Shown: positions 26,731-34,470 of the stretch, piece after piece | How the letters are laid out: the number at the start of each line of letters is the position of its first letter | Position numbering within the stretch: position 1 is the first letter of the stretch | DNA from: Planococcus sp. APC 4015 | GTDB lineage: Bacteria > Actinomycetota > Actinomycetes > Actinomycetales > Microbacteriaceae | Assembly (NCBI GenBank): GCA_030407505.1 | Contig: JASDDH010000006.1 | Location: 1-64,000 of the forward strand | Reading direction: 5' to 3' | DNA length: 64,000 nucleotides | The notes under the pieces: generated by a model | Seen by the model: only the letters and a program-made list of their open reading frames with translations | What the model was told of the DNA's origin: nothing | The model's database searches: none | Position numbers and translations under genes: made by a program

Positions 26731-26742
26731 TTCCGCACTTGT

Positions 26743-27579
26743 TTATTCGGTTGCGGGCAGGGCGGTGATGCCGCTGTCGTCGATGACGAGGAGATCGCCG
26801 GTGTCCGTGATCGCGATGGCTTGCGCCATTCCGTGGACGCTTCCGTTCTCCCGCCACTGGCGATCGCCGGCTGTGGCGACCCAGATGCGTTCCTTGTTGT
26901 CGACTCCGACGAGTAGCTGCCGATTCGGGGATGTCGACAGTTGGTAGAGCAAGGGTGCTTCCATCATCGGGGCGAACGAGACCCCCCTGTCGCTACTCAT
27001 TTGCAGTCCATCCGGGGTGCTGGCGATGATGCGGCCGGTCGAATCGACGGCGAGGGAGAAGGCGAATAAGGAGCCGCCGGTAGGTGCCCAGGTGGCTCCG
27101 GCATCCGTACTGATCAGCACCTCGATGCTGTCAGTGGCCAACCCGTAGACCGTGCCGTCGATCCCCGCGGCGAGCGAGTGGAAGTCCTTGTCTCCGACGA
27201 ATGCGGTGGGCTCCCACGTCCGGCCGACGTCGCTGCTGCTCATGATGCCGAGGTTCGGTGATCCCCATCCCGGAGGGATCTCGGATCCGGGATGCCCGGA
27301 CGCGAGAAGGTCCCCACCGACCGCGGTGAGCGCCATCGCGTCGAACTCGGGCCCCACCCGTGCGCCCAACTGACCGTCGGCCGTTACCGGGTAGACCCCG
27401 TCATGGGTGCCGAGAAGATAGCCCGCGCCATCGGGGCTGGCCACGATCCCGTGCACGTGCGCCGTTGTTGCAGCGACGTGTTCGGCGCCAGTCGTGGGAG
27501 GTGCAGAGGCCGCGCAGCCGGTCAGAGACAGCGTGGTCAATGCGACGACGATCACCGTCGCGGTCCAAGAGATGCGCAT
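26743..27579 (-). CDS. F510_1955-type beta-propeller lipoprotein
   Basis: 278 residues from ATG 27579. The signal peptide carries the lipobox LTGC (Cys near 22). The mature part holds repeated BNR/sialidase-like turns (SSDVGRTW, STDAGATW, SSDRGVSF), giving a six- or seven-bladed propeller. This fits the family annotated as F510_1955 glycosylhydrolase. Such proteins recur beside DUF305 and copper genes in Gram-positives, so a metal role is more likely than glycoside hydrolysis; this is inference. Confidence 0.8.
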   Translation of the reverse strand: MRISWTATVIVVALTTLSLTGCAASAPPTTGAEHVAATTAHVHGIVASPDGAGYLLGTHDGVYPVTADGQLGARVGPEFDAMALTAVGGDLLASGHPGSEIPPGWGSPNLGIMSSSDVGRTWEPTAFVGDKDFHSLAAGIDGTVYGLATDSIEVLISTDAGATWAPTGGSLFAFSLAVDSTGRIIASTPDGLQMSSDRGVSFAPMMEAPLLYQLSTSPNRQLLVGVDNKERIWVATAGDRQWRENGSVHGMAQAIAITDTGDLLVIDDSGITALPATE

Positions 27580-27642
27580 GTGCACCCTTTCGTGACGGGT
27601 GCGAGGCGCCTCCACTACAGGAGGCGCCTCACACCGGGTGCA

Positions 27643-28257
27643 TCAGATCTGGGTGAGCAGATCCTGCATCGTGGCGATCTCGGCGGTCTGCGCCTCGACG
27701 ATGACCTGGGCCAGCGCAACGGCATCGGGATTGACGCCGTCCTCGAGCTGGGCTTCGGCCATCTCGATGGCACCCTGGTGATGCTCGATCATCTGCTCCA
27801 GGAACAGACGGGCCGCCTCCGAACCCGACGCCTCCTCCAGCGCGGACATGTCCTCTTCGGACATCATCCCGTCGCCGTGATCCATACCGTCCATGCCGCC
27901 GGAGCCAGACATACCCCACGCCTCCAGCCAGGACTGCATGAGCTCGATTTCCGGAGCCTGAGCGTCCTTGATCTGCTGAGCCAACTCCGCCACTCGCGGA
28001 TCAATGTCATCTTTGGCGAGAATCATGTCGCTCATCTCGACCGCCTGCTCGTGGTGCGGGATCATCATCATCGCGAACATCGAATCCGCGCTGTTGAACT
28101 CTCCCCCCGCCTCAGCTGACGGTGCGGCCGACGACGTCATCCCCCCGTGATCCATACCCGGCATCGACGATTCGTCGCCGCTGCCCGCGCAACCGACCAA
28201 CGTCAGCGCGAGCACCAGCGGCGCGGCAACCAGCGCGATCTTCTTGAACCTCTTCAT
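27643..28257 (-). CDS. DUF305 copper-binding-like lipoprotein
   Basis: 204 residues from ATG 28257, with AGAGGA upstream. Lipobox LVGC is near residue 23. A Met/His-rich linker (MPGMDHGGM) precedes two DUF305 helical repeats. Each has the conserved motif MMIPHHEQAVEM or MIEHHQGAIEMA, and a second Met/His cluster (GMDGMDHGDGMM) lies between them. Family members (CopM-like) bind copper or silver outside the membrane. The next gene downstream is the propeller lipoprotein. Both are natural clients of the element's LspA and Lnt. Confidence 0.9.
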   Translation of the reverse strand: MKRFKKIALVAAPLVLALTLVGCAGSGDESSMPGMDHGGMTSSAAPSAEAGGEFNSADSMFAMMMIPHHEQAVEMSDMILAKDDIDPRVAELAQQIKDAQAPEIELMQSWLEAWGMSGSGGMDGMDHGDGMMSEEDMSALEEASGSEAARLFLEQMIEHHQGAIEMAEAQLEDGVNPDAVALAQVIVEAQTAEIATMQDLLTQI

Positions 28258-28352
28258 CACAAACGTCCTCTTCAATCAATTGGGTGATTACCGCCCGCAT
28301 CCCGCAGGCGTGACTCGACGCCCGGCCACCGAAGGGCCGAGACAGTCGAGGA

Positions 28353-28790
28353 TCACGTTCGACTGATTGACAACTCGTGTAATGACAGGGTGCGCGACAC
28401 CCAGGAATCGGGCACCAGCATCTGGCGGAAGGAAGCATCGCGGCCGTGCAGACGGAGAGTGCCGCGGGCGATGGGACGAACGAGCAGCAACAGTGTCACC
28501 AACAGCCCGAGCACGCACACGAGCATCAATGCCGCGTGCCCCTGCGTCGAGCCGCAGTCCGCACAACCCTCATCGAGAACCTGGAGGGGCCCAGCCGACT
28601 CCGCATGATCCTGATGGGGAGCGCTCACGGAGGTGACGGAGTGTTCGCTGTGACCACTGGAAAGCGTGTGCATCCCCAGCAAACCGATGACCACCCCGGC
28701 CGAAAACAGCACCATCAATGCCCACCGCCACAATCCGGACGGTCGCTTCGCAAGCTCGAGCATGGTCAACATCATCACTCCACCACCCAC
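28353..28790 (-). CDS. Small His-containing membrane protein with LSISRT tail
   Basis: 145 residues from GTG 28790, or 140 from the ATG at 28775. Two hydrophobic helices (about 20-42 and 88-108) flank a His/Ser-rich loop (SGHSEHS, HQDHAES) with a CADC motif. It ends LSISRT like its paralogue at 8631-9059. It resembles DUF6153-type proteins. A CsoR-like box lies 3 bases upstream of the GTG, so copper control is likely. Function unknown; a metal-sensing or metal-binding loop is plausible. Confidence 0.65.
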   Translation of the reverse strand: MGGGVMMLTMLELAKRPSGLWRWALMVLFSAGVVIGLLGMHTLSSGHSEHSVTSVSAPHQDHAESAGPLQVLDEGCADCGSTQGHAALMLVCVLGLLVTLLLLVRPIARGTLRLHGRDASFRQMLVPDSWVSRTLSLHELSISRT

Positions 28791-28792
28791 GA

Positions 28793-28807
28793 TACCCCCA
28801 AGGGGTA
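28793..28807. promoter_or_regulatory. Third CsoR-like copper box
   Basis: TACCCCCAAGGGGTA, an inverted repeat of the same type as those at 26681-26730, placed directly before the minus-strand gene starting at 28790. Confidence 0.72.
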
Positions 28808-28982
28808 CTCCCGCGGGTGCCTAGTGACGTTGAAGCCCCTGCGCATGATCACCGCACCAGAACGAAGCCTCAACACGCACTGCGGGGGTCGCGAGTGGTG
28901 CGCTGAGCGACGTCGAGCCCAAACGTCGGGCCCCTCGGCGAGCCGCGGACGAAGCGGTCGAACTTCATTCCTGGCCTAGGCC

Positions 28983-29954
28983 TCAGTTTGCTCGGGCCGT
29001 CGGAATGTCGCTAGCGAGCAGAGCCGCCACAATGTTCTGAAGGTCGAATGCTGCCAGCGCCACATCATGCGGAGAGGTTGCAGACGTAGGTAGGTGCACC
29101 AGTCTGTTTCGAATCTGATACGCATTGCGGAACGCTCGCGCCGCGGTTTTGCCTCGGAACGTCTGCCCGTCTAGCCGAGGCCACAACGCGCGAAGCCGCT
29201 GAGAGATGGACTTATGGCGGAGGTTGCCGAGCCCCGCGTGTAACGCGTCTTTGGCCTCCCGTGATAGCGAACCGTCTTCCTCGAGTAGGGCGGCTAGCCG
29301 GTCGATCAGCTCAACTTCCATATCGGGACGAGACTCTGGGGGTACCAACGTCTCGAGTGCTGCCATCGCCATCAGCAGGCGAGCATCCGCATTGGAGGCC
29401 TCAAAAGAGGCCGAATAGAGATTGAAGGCAACCTGGCCCAGAGTCGACAATCCAAGTTGGTGGTCGCTGATCAGGTCGATCACTTTGTCAGGCGGGGCCA
29501 TCGCGGCTCCCGACAAGCTCACCTCGGCGTGCATCCACGCGGTAGGCCCAAGTTCCGTCGGATAAACGACCAGACCGTGATCCGCGTGATTCACCGCGCC
29601 GTCAAGTGGAATCTCGTTCCAGTATGTCTGGCCGGTCTCAGTGAGCTGGCGGTCATGTCGCTCGCCGAAGTCGGCGCCGATATTCGCATGCGCAAGCATC
29701 AACTGCAGCTGTCCACGCCAAGCAACGGACGCATCGAGCGCTTGCTGAGCAGTCTTGTAACCGTCACCGATAAGCAGAAGCAAAGTCGCATCGCGGAGCG
29801 TTTCGTCAGGACTCCACGTTTCGAGTCGCACCTCCTCTGAGACCCCGCTCCTGTGAGGCAGCAGTCGTTGTCGTCCCACGAAGTCGATGCCGGAGAAAGT
29901 CTTCGCAAGTTTGAGGCGGATCCGAAAGGTGAACACCTGCCAAGTGTCGATCAC
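28983..29954 (-). CDS. Apea-like HEPN-domain protein
   Basis: 323 residues. The N-terminal two thirds are unassigned. The C-terminal domain (about 190-315) reads MAMAALETLVPPE...FRNAYQIRNRLVH and has the Rx4H RNase motif Arg282-His287, as in Apea-like HEPN proteins. HEPN proteins are metal-independent RNases common in defence and toxin systems. No partner nucleotidyltransferase lies next to it. It sits at the element's right end, a common place for defence cargo. The RNase role is inference. Confidence 0.7.
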   Translation of the reverse strand: MIDTWQVFTFRIRLKLAKTFSGIDFVGRQRLLPHRSGVSEEVRLETWSPDETLRDATLLLLIGDGYKTAQQALDASVAWRGQLQLMLAHANIGADFGERHDRQLTETGQTYWNEIPLDGAVNHADHGLVVYPTELGPTAWMHAEVSLSGAAMAPPDKVIDLISDHQLGLSTLGQVAFNLYSASFEASNADARLLMAMAALETLVPPESRPDMEVELIDRLAALLEEDGSLSREAKDALHAGLGNLRHKSISQRLRALWPRLDGQTFRGKTAARAFRNAYQIRNRLVHLPTSATSPHDVALAAFDLQNIVAALLASDIPTARAN

Positions 29955-30308
29955 CCCAGGCTTGTCTGCTGCCTACGTTAGACCCTCGTGTCCCAGTTGG
30001 TTCGGGGCGACGAGCCTTTGACTAGGCCCAGAGTGTCCTGAGCGGGGGGCTGCTGCATGCACAGGTGCTAAATGCGAGAGCGTCCCGAAGCTTGCCGCGT
30101 CGTGATCGGGTGACGTCGGCGGACGGGCGTCCGACGAAACGAACAAACGAGCGCGCATTCAACAATCTCGATCGACGGGGCCCGAACAAGGTCATTCATC
30201 ATTCGCTATCACCCAACGAGACAGCCGAGGGATCAATGCACGCAGGCACTTTGCAGTGGTGCGCTCCAATCCATTGAAAGCATTGGGATCCCATGTCAAC
30301 CTGGTTAC
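29955..30308. other. Gap with no supported gene
   Basis: About 350 bases between the HEPN gene and the coiled-coil gene. Base composition is less GC-rich than the neighbours in places. I see no tRNA, coding frame or clear operator; it should contain the promoters of both flanking divergent genes. Confidence 0.5.
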
Positions 30309-30656
30309 ATGGCGAAAGGGCGCCGGAACGCAAAGCGAGAAGCCGCGGAATTGCGTGCCACTGAGGCTCAGGAACGGGCCGCAGTTGAACGTGCGACTGC
30401 CGAGAAGCGCGCGGCAGCGGAGCAGCGACTGCTCCGCCGCTGGGGTAGCCCGCGCGCTGCGCTTGACCGACTTGGCGCCCTGTCTCGAGAACTTGAGCAG
30501 CTTCATCGACAGGAGACGAAGCTTCTACGGGAACGTGACGATCTGGTGGGCCTGCTGCGGTCGAATGGTCAGAGCTGGAACGCGCTGAGTTCCAGAACCA
30601 GACTCAGTCGCCAGGCTCTCATGAAGAGAACCGCGATCCCCGCGGAGAGCACCTGA
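30309..30656 (+). CDS. Small coiled-coil protein
   Basis: 115 residues. Residues 3-75 form a charged Ala/Glu/Arg coiled coil. The last 40 (SNGQSWNALSSRTRLSRQALMKR) look like a helix-turn-helix. There is no obvious ribosome site before ATG 30309, so the mRNA may be leaderless. I do not recognise a named family. It lies between the HEPN gene and the toxin-antitoxin pair and may be a DNA-binding accessory of either. Confidence 0.55.
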   Translation: MAKGRRNAKREAAELRATEAQERAAVERATAEKRAAAEQRLLRRWGSPRAALDRLGALSRELEQLHRQETKLLRERDDLVGLLRSNGQSWNALSSRTRLSRQALMKRTAIPAEST

Positions 30657-30684
30657 CCGCGCTGGCAGCCAGTCGGAGGCTCGC

Positions 30685-31083
30685 CTACGGCGCGTTGAGG
30701 CGCTTTCGAACGAGGCCATGGGCAGCGATCGAGTAAACGAACGGTCCTCTGCCGAGCGCCACCTGATGAATCTTCTCGCTGTACTCGAGGTAGAGATCGC
30801 CCATCCGGGTTGCGGTCATGTCGCCTCGCGCGAACACGATGACACGCGCGTCGTGGTGGCAGATCGCGTGCGCCTCGAGCGGACGCGTAGCGATCCGGTG
30901 ATCCTTCGCAAGGAGCACGAAGCCAGACCGGGCGCCCCGTCCGATCCATTCCTCGTCTGGCATCGCCTGCGCGCGCTCGTCCCCATACTCCTCGGCAAGG
31001 GTCCGCGCGTCCCACCCCTCACCCCGCAACCTCGCCACGAGTGCGCGCTGGCCCAGCGACCGATCGAGAAGGAAGCGGGCCAC
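30685..31083 (-). CDS. VapC45-like PIN-domain toxin
   Basis: 132 residues with the compact PIN-like fold. Acidic residues are visible at Asp7 (FLLDRSLG), in the AEEYGDER region and at AKDHRI. It lies 6 bases downstream of a DUF433 antitoxin gene, the same order and sizes as the Mycobacterium tuberculosis Rv2018/Rv2019 (VapBC45) pair. The expected activity is site-specific RNA cleavage blocked by the antitoxin. A stabilising role for the element is likely. Confidence 0.75.
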   Translation of the reverse strand: MARFLLDRSLGQRALVARLRGEGWDARTLAEEYGDERAQAMPDEEWIGRGARSGFVLLAKDHRIATRPLEAHAICHHDARVIVFARGDMTATRMGDLYLEYSEKIHQVALGRGPFVYSIAAHGLVRKRLNAP

Positions 31084-31089
31084 GGACTC

Positions 31090-31764
31090 TCACGCCGCCT
31101 GCAGCACGAGCGATCGAAGCTCGTTCCTTGCCAGACCGAAGTCGTGCGCGACGTCGTTCATGGCCTCGCCCGCGCGGACTCTGCTGACGATGTCCTCGAC
31201 TCGGACTCCGAGTCTCGCGACGGTTGGCTGCCCCGAGTTACGGGTGGGATCGACGATCACCTCTATCGCCTCGTAAACCGGCAACCGCAACAGCTGGGCA
31301 AACCCGTCTCGATAGCTGATGCTCTTCAGAAACTCGGCGACCACCTCGTTGAAAACGCCCTGATGGTTCCGGACGACGACGAGCTCATCCTCGCCGTTGC
31401 GATAGAGGATCTCTGCACCATCGGTCATGAGGCGCTCACTAAGAAGCGCATTCTTCAATCCGATCTCTTCACGGAGAACCTCGACCGCCGGACGGATGCG
31501 CGCCATAGGCAGCCCGACGCGCCGAAAGCTCTCGATGATGAAACCCTCGGCCAACGCGTTGAACGGAACCGTGTACCCGCGACCGTCGGCGACCCCAGTG
31601 AGGAGCGGAGGACTCCAGCCCCACTCACCCTCGGTGCGTTGCTTGAACTTATGTCCATGCGCCCACCGTGCAAACGAGGTCGGGGGCGCTTGAATGATCT
31701 GGGCTGCTTCTCCTTGCCCGTAGATCGGCGTGGTATACGCCGCGTCACCGACCTGTGTTTGCAT
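31090..31764 (-). CDS. VapB45-like antitoxin with DUF433 domain
   Basis: 224 residues. The N-terminus (YGQGEAAQIIQAPPTSFARW, about 15-35) is a MerR-like helix-turn-helix. The C-terminal 60 residues carry the DUF433 signature IVDPTRNSGQP...AGEAMNDVAHDFGL. The pair with a PIN toxin 6 bases downstream gives a type II toxin-antitoxin operon. The ATG (31764-31762) lies in a perfect 16-bp palindrome, pointing to autoregulation and leaderless translation. Confidence 0.78.
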   Translation of the reverse strand: MQTQVGDAAYTTPIYGQGEAAQIIQAPPTSFARWAHGHKFKQRTEGEWGWSPPLLTGVADGRGYTVPFNALAEGFIIESFRRVGLPMARIRPAVEVLREEIGLKNALLSERLMTDGAEILYRNGEDELVVVRNHQGVFNEVVAEFLKSISYRDGFAQLLRLPVYEAIEVIVDPTRNSGQPTVARLGVRVEDIVSRVRAGEAMNDVAHDFGLARNELRSLVLQAA

Positions 31765-31771
31765 GCAAACA
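31756..31771. promoter_or_regulatory. 16-bp palindrome over the antitoxin start codon
   Basis: TGTTTGCATGCAAACA is self-complementary and includes the antitoxin ATG at its centre (minus strand). This would be the natural site for self-repression by the antitoxin or the toxin-antitoxin complex. Confidence 0.65.
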
Positions 31772-31870
31772 TCCTACGACCAGTCGACCGACAGCACCAG
31801 ACTGTCACCGCGCTGGCGCAGGTACGCCGGTCAGTTCGTCCGAGCTCAGCTTCGCCTAGGCGTCGACGAT

Positions 31871-31896
31871 TGAGCCAGACCCGCAGGTCTGGCTCA
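31871..31896. other. Strong 11-bp hairpin near the right end
   Basis: TGAGCCAGACC (31871-31881) and GGTCTGGCTCA (31886-31896) pair perfectly around the loop CGCA. There is no T-run on either strand, so it is not a standard intrinsic terminator. It lies between the antitoxin promoter and the right arm repeats, and could insulate the element from its flank or be a protein site. Confidence 0.55.
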
Positions 31897-31911
31897 TGAT
31901 TGCCCGCTCGT

Positions 31912-31931
31912 GGCACAGTTAAGGCACAGTT
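31912..31931 (+). promoter_or_regulatory. Right-end paired repeats (putative integrase arm sites)
   Basis: GGCACAGTT at 31912-31920 and 31923-31931, one helical turn apart, the same word and orientation as the pair at 2352-2372. It is about 130 bases inside attR. Confidence 0.5.
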
Positions 31932-32058
31932 ACCGAAATCCGCCCGCTGAATTACTTGCATCTTCAGGTAGGGGGATGCTGGTGTGCCACGAGAGCGGCT
32001 CGACGGAAACCGCGTAATTACGCGGCAAAACGGGTCATTCGCACTCCAGGAAATGAGA

Positions 32059-32081
32059 GTTCGAATCCCCTATCCTCCGCC
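32059..32081 (+). repeat. attR: 23-bp direct repeat
   Basis: Identical to 2280-2302. The sequence before it is not a tRNA, so only the T-arm/acceptor segment has been duplicated, as expected after integration. Confidence 0.92.
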
Positions 32082-32169
32082 AAGCCGATCGCCGTGATCT
32101 CACGGAATTTCGTCCGTCAGGTTGCCCATTGCACGGTTGACGCCCAAGTTCGCGCCGATTGATGCGCAC
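32082..32169 (+). repeat. Degenerate copy of the element's left-end sequence
   Basis: Homologous to 2303-2403 from the first base after the att repeat. It contains TTGCACGGTT and a CAAGTT 12 bases on, which align with the two GGCACAGTT arm repeats of the left end with several changes each. Confidence 0.65.
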
Positions 32170-32283
32170 AGGCGGAGAAGGTGCGGTCACGTGCGCAGCG
32201 TAACGTCACGCAAAACGCAGACTCGCCTTACTGCGCGAAGCACCCCGCTGGAACCGTCCCAGACCGTGCGGATGGGCGGGGCG

Positions 32284-33132
32284 TCATCGTGCGCCGTGCG
32301 CCTGAGTTCGTGAGGGTGCAGGTTCTGCAACGACTACCGGCTGACCCGACAGTGCGATTTCAGCGAAGACGCGCGCGAGCATCTCCCGCTGGCTTTCGAT
32401 GCCTCCCATCACCGCGTGCACGGCTTGCACTCCTTCGGCAGTGGCCTCGAGAATCACCGCGCGCCGGTCTTCGGTGACGACACCGCGACGGCGGATCACG
32501 TAGCCCTTCGCGCAGAGCTGATCGACGATGTATGCGACCCCGGCGCGGGACACCTCCAAGGACGTGGCGAGATCGTTCGGGCGGACGCCGCCGAGGGTCG
32601 CGATCTGAACGAGGGCAGCGCGCTGGCGAGCGGCGAGCTGGCCCTGCGTGGCGGCATCCGGCATCGAGCGCACGAGCGACACGCCCGCCTCGCAGACCCG
32701 CTGGAGCAGATCCATGGCGTCTGCTGAACCGGCGACATCCAGCTCAGCAGGAATGGACCCCAGTCCCTCACTGATCTCGAGAGCGATCTCGGTGCTCCCT
32801 GCGAAGAACTCGGCCATCGAGTTCCGCAACACCTCTGCGAGCCGTTCGCCGTGGGGAGTGAGGATCACTTCGACGACGCGCTTGTCGGCATCGGAGGGTC
32901 GGGTGACGACCAGTTCTTCCGCCCGTAGGCGAGTGACCATCCGCGATATGGCTCGCCGGTTCGATCGCGTGATCTCTGCCAGCCGTCGGGTCGTCACGAA
33001 GTGGCCGTTGACGACGGCAGCGATCGTGAGGATCTCTTCGATCTCTGCCCAGTGCGTCCCGAATGCGTCGTCGAAGACACGGGTCATCTGATCGTTGAAG
33101 CTCCCCAGCAGCTCCATAGCCCGGCCGCGCAT
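32284..33132 (-). CDS. Tandem MarR-domain regulator
   Basis: 282 residues from ATG 33132, with GAGGAAGG upstream. Two MarR winged helices are fused in one chain. The first spans about 20-110 (recognition part RSNRRAISRMVTRL, wing DADKRVVEVILT); the second spans about 175-260 (LEVSRAGVAYIVDQL, wing TEDRRAVILEAT). A typical MarR protein is ~150 residues and works as a dimer, so this is a covalent pseudo-dimer. Target and ligand are unknown. It is the first gene to the right of attR. Confidence 0.8.
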   Translation of the reverse strand: MRGRAMELLGSFNDQMTRVFDDAFGTHWAEIEEILTIAAVVNGHFVTTRRLAEITRSNRRAISRMVTRLRAEELVVTRPSDADKRVVEVILTPHGERLAEVLRNSMAEFFAGSTEIALEISEGLGSIPAELDVAGSADAMDLLQRVCEAGVSLVRSMPDAATQGQLAARQRAALVQIATLGGVRPNDLATSLEVSRAGVAYIVDQLCAKGYVIRRRGVVTEDRRAVILEATAEGVQAVHAVMGGIESQREMLARVFAEIALSGQPVVVAEPAPSRTQAHGAR

Positions 33133-33265
33133 CGCCCAACCTTCCTCGCCCCCCTGGCTCACATTCAAGCAGGCGAATCTGGGCACCCGCACCTGCCGTC
33201 GAGCACGGCGGACGAGTTGCGTCCGGAGCGGATGTGGCGGCGGCCGCCTCAGGGCTGTGGCGGTT

Positions 33266-33619
33266 CTACGACGCGAAGTACGAGTTCGCCCGCGGCGAGA
33301 ACAGCAATGCCAGCGCGACGGCGGCGAAACCCAGGCTCAGAACGGCACTCCACCCCTGCGACGGGTGGGCGAAGAGCAGGTAGATCGCGCTGCCGACGTT
33401 CATCAGCAGAACCAGCGCGAAGATCAGTCGCGCGCTCCCGGAGCCGCGGAGGACGCCGACGGTCACCGCGAGGGTGAGCACGCCGATGACGACGACGACG
33501 ACTCCGATCAGCACGCCGCCACCCACGAGGAGAACCACCCCGGTGAGGAGTTGAAGCAGCGCGATCACCAGCGCGACGATGACGACGATGGTGACGCCGA
33601 TCGGCCGTCGAGCAGTCAT
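33266..33619 (-). CDS. Four-helix membrane protein (paralogue of 34471-34845)
   Basis: 117 residues, four hydrophobic helices with short loops, ending RANSYFAS. The protein at 34471-34845 has the same length and topology and ends RANEYFRR, so the pair are paralogues from duplication. It lies 20 bases downstream of the CPBP gene. Function unknown. Confidence 0.65.
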   Translation of the reverse strand: MTARRPIGVTIVVIVALVIALLQLLTGVVLLVGGGVLIGVVVVVIGVLTLAVTVGVLRGSGSARLIFALVLLMNVGSAIYLLFAHPSQGWSAVLSLGFAAVALALLFSPRANSYFAS

Positions 33620-33638
33620 CCCGGTGATCTCTCACCAC

Positions 33639-34430
33639 TCACGATGTCGTCGCCCGGTGTGCGGTGCGCTCATCCGCACCTCGGATCACGAAGGCGACCG
33701 CGATCAGCGCGAGCACGATCGCTGCGATCTCCAGCACGCCGGCCAGTGCCGCGAGAGGCCCAGGCGTGCCGTGGGTGACGGCGAAGGTGGAGAAGTCCCA
33801 GAAGCCGTGCAACACCATCGCCCAGACGAGGCTGCCCGTGACGCGACGCAGAATGTAGAAGATCGTGCCCGCGCCGAACGCGAACGCGACCTGTCTGACC
33901 GTCGATGCGAGGTCCTGCCCGCTGAACGCGTTGACCAAGTGCATAAGGCCGAACAGCGCCGAGGTGAGGAACCACACCCAGACTTCGGAGAGGCGGCTAC
34001 GCAGTCCTACCAGCAGAAGTCCACGGGTGGTGAGCTCTTCGGTGAAGCCGACGAGGAGAAGAACGATGGATGCCGCGAGGAACGCCCCGTCGAACGATCC
34101 CCAGTCCGTCGCCCCGAGGTTGACGAGCAGCGCGACCGCCATAATCGCCGGCGCGACGATCGGCCACTTATGCCCCGAACGGTGGCGGTCGAACAGGGCC
34201 GGCCGCCACCAGCCGAGGAGCGTCGTCGTGATCGCCAGCAGGATCGCTCCGACGATGAGCGACAGACCTGCGCCGAGGAACAGGTTCTCGCCGCTCTCGC
34301 CGAGTTCGTCGTAGGGCACACCGGTGATCAGCTGCACGCCGAAGACGACGGCGACGTAGGCGATGTAGATCGCGATGCCGATCCATATGCGCGGTTGAAC
34401 TCGGAGTCGGTATCCGGAAGGCGATGTCAT
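33639..34430 (-). CDS. CPBP-family intramembrane metalloprotease-like protein
   Basis: 263 residues, about eight helices. The CPBP/Abi signature is intact: Glu131-Glu132...Arg136 (TEELTTRG), His164 (FGLMHLVN) and His208 (MVLHGFWDF). Relatives (Rce1-like) cleave CAAX-type or bacteriocin-related peptides, or act in immunity to bacteriocins; bacterial substrates are mostly unknown. It is flanked by the two four-helix paralogues in one four-gene operon, so it may process or protect them. Confidence 0.85.
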   Translation of the reverse strand: MTSPSGYRLRVQPRIWIGIAIYIAYVAVVFGVQLITGVPYDELGESGENLFLGAGLSLIVGAILLAITTTLLGWWRPALFDRHRSGHKWPIVAPAIMAVALLVNLGATDWGSFDGAFLAASIVLLLVGFTEELTTRGLLLVGLRSRLSEVWVWFLTSALFGLMHLVNAFSGQDLASTVRQVAFAFGAGTIFYILRRVTGSLVWAMVLHGFWDFSTFAVTHGTPGPLAALAGVLEIAAIVLALIAVAFVIRGADERTAHRATTS

Positions 34431-34470
34431 TGCGGTCTCCTCGAGAACAGTTCGGACATGATCGGACGGA

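Larger units (their letters stand above)
2280..32081. mobile_element. 29.8-kb integrative element in tRNA-Ser
   Basis: A 23-bp perfect direct repeat (2280-2302 and 32059-32081) formed by the tRNA-Ser 3' end bounds the region. Inside the left boundary is a tyrosine integrase (4039-5274, minus) with a co-oriented HTH protein and a divergent excisionase-like gene. Paired GGCACAGTT repeats lie near both ends. No conjugation (relaxase, T4SS, FtsK/TraB) or phage structural genes are visible, so it is best called an integrated island that may be mobilised by other means. Cargo: metal transport, copper and cadmium/lead-type resistance, system II cytochrome c maturation, lipoprotein maturation, a HEPN protein and a toxin-antitoxin pair. 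Confidence 0.9.
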
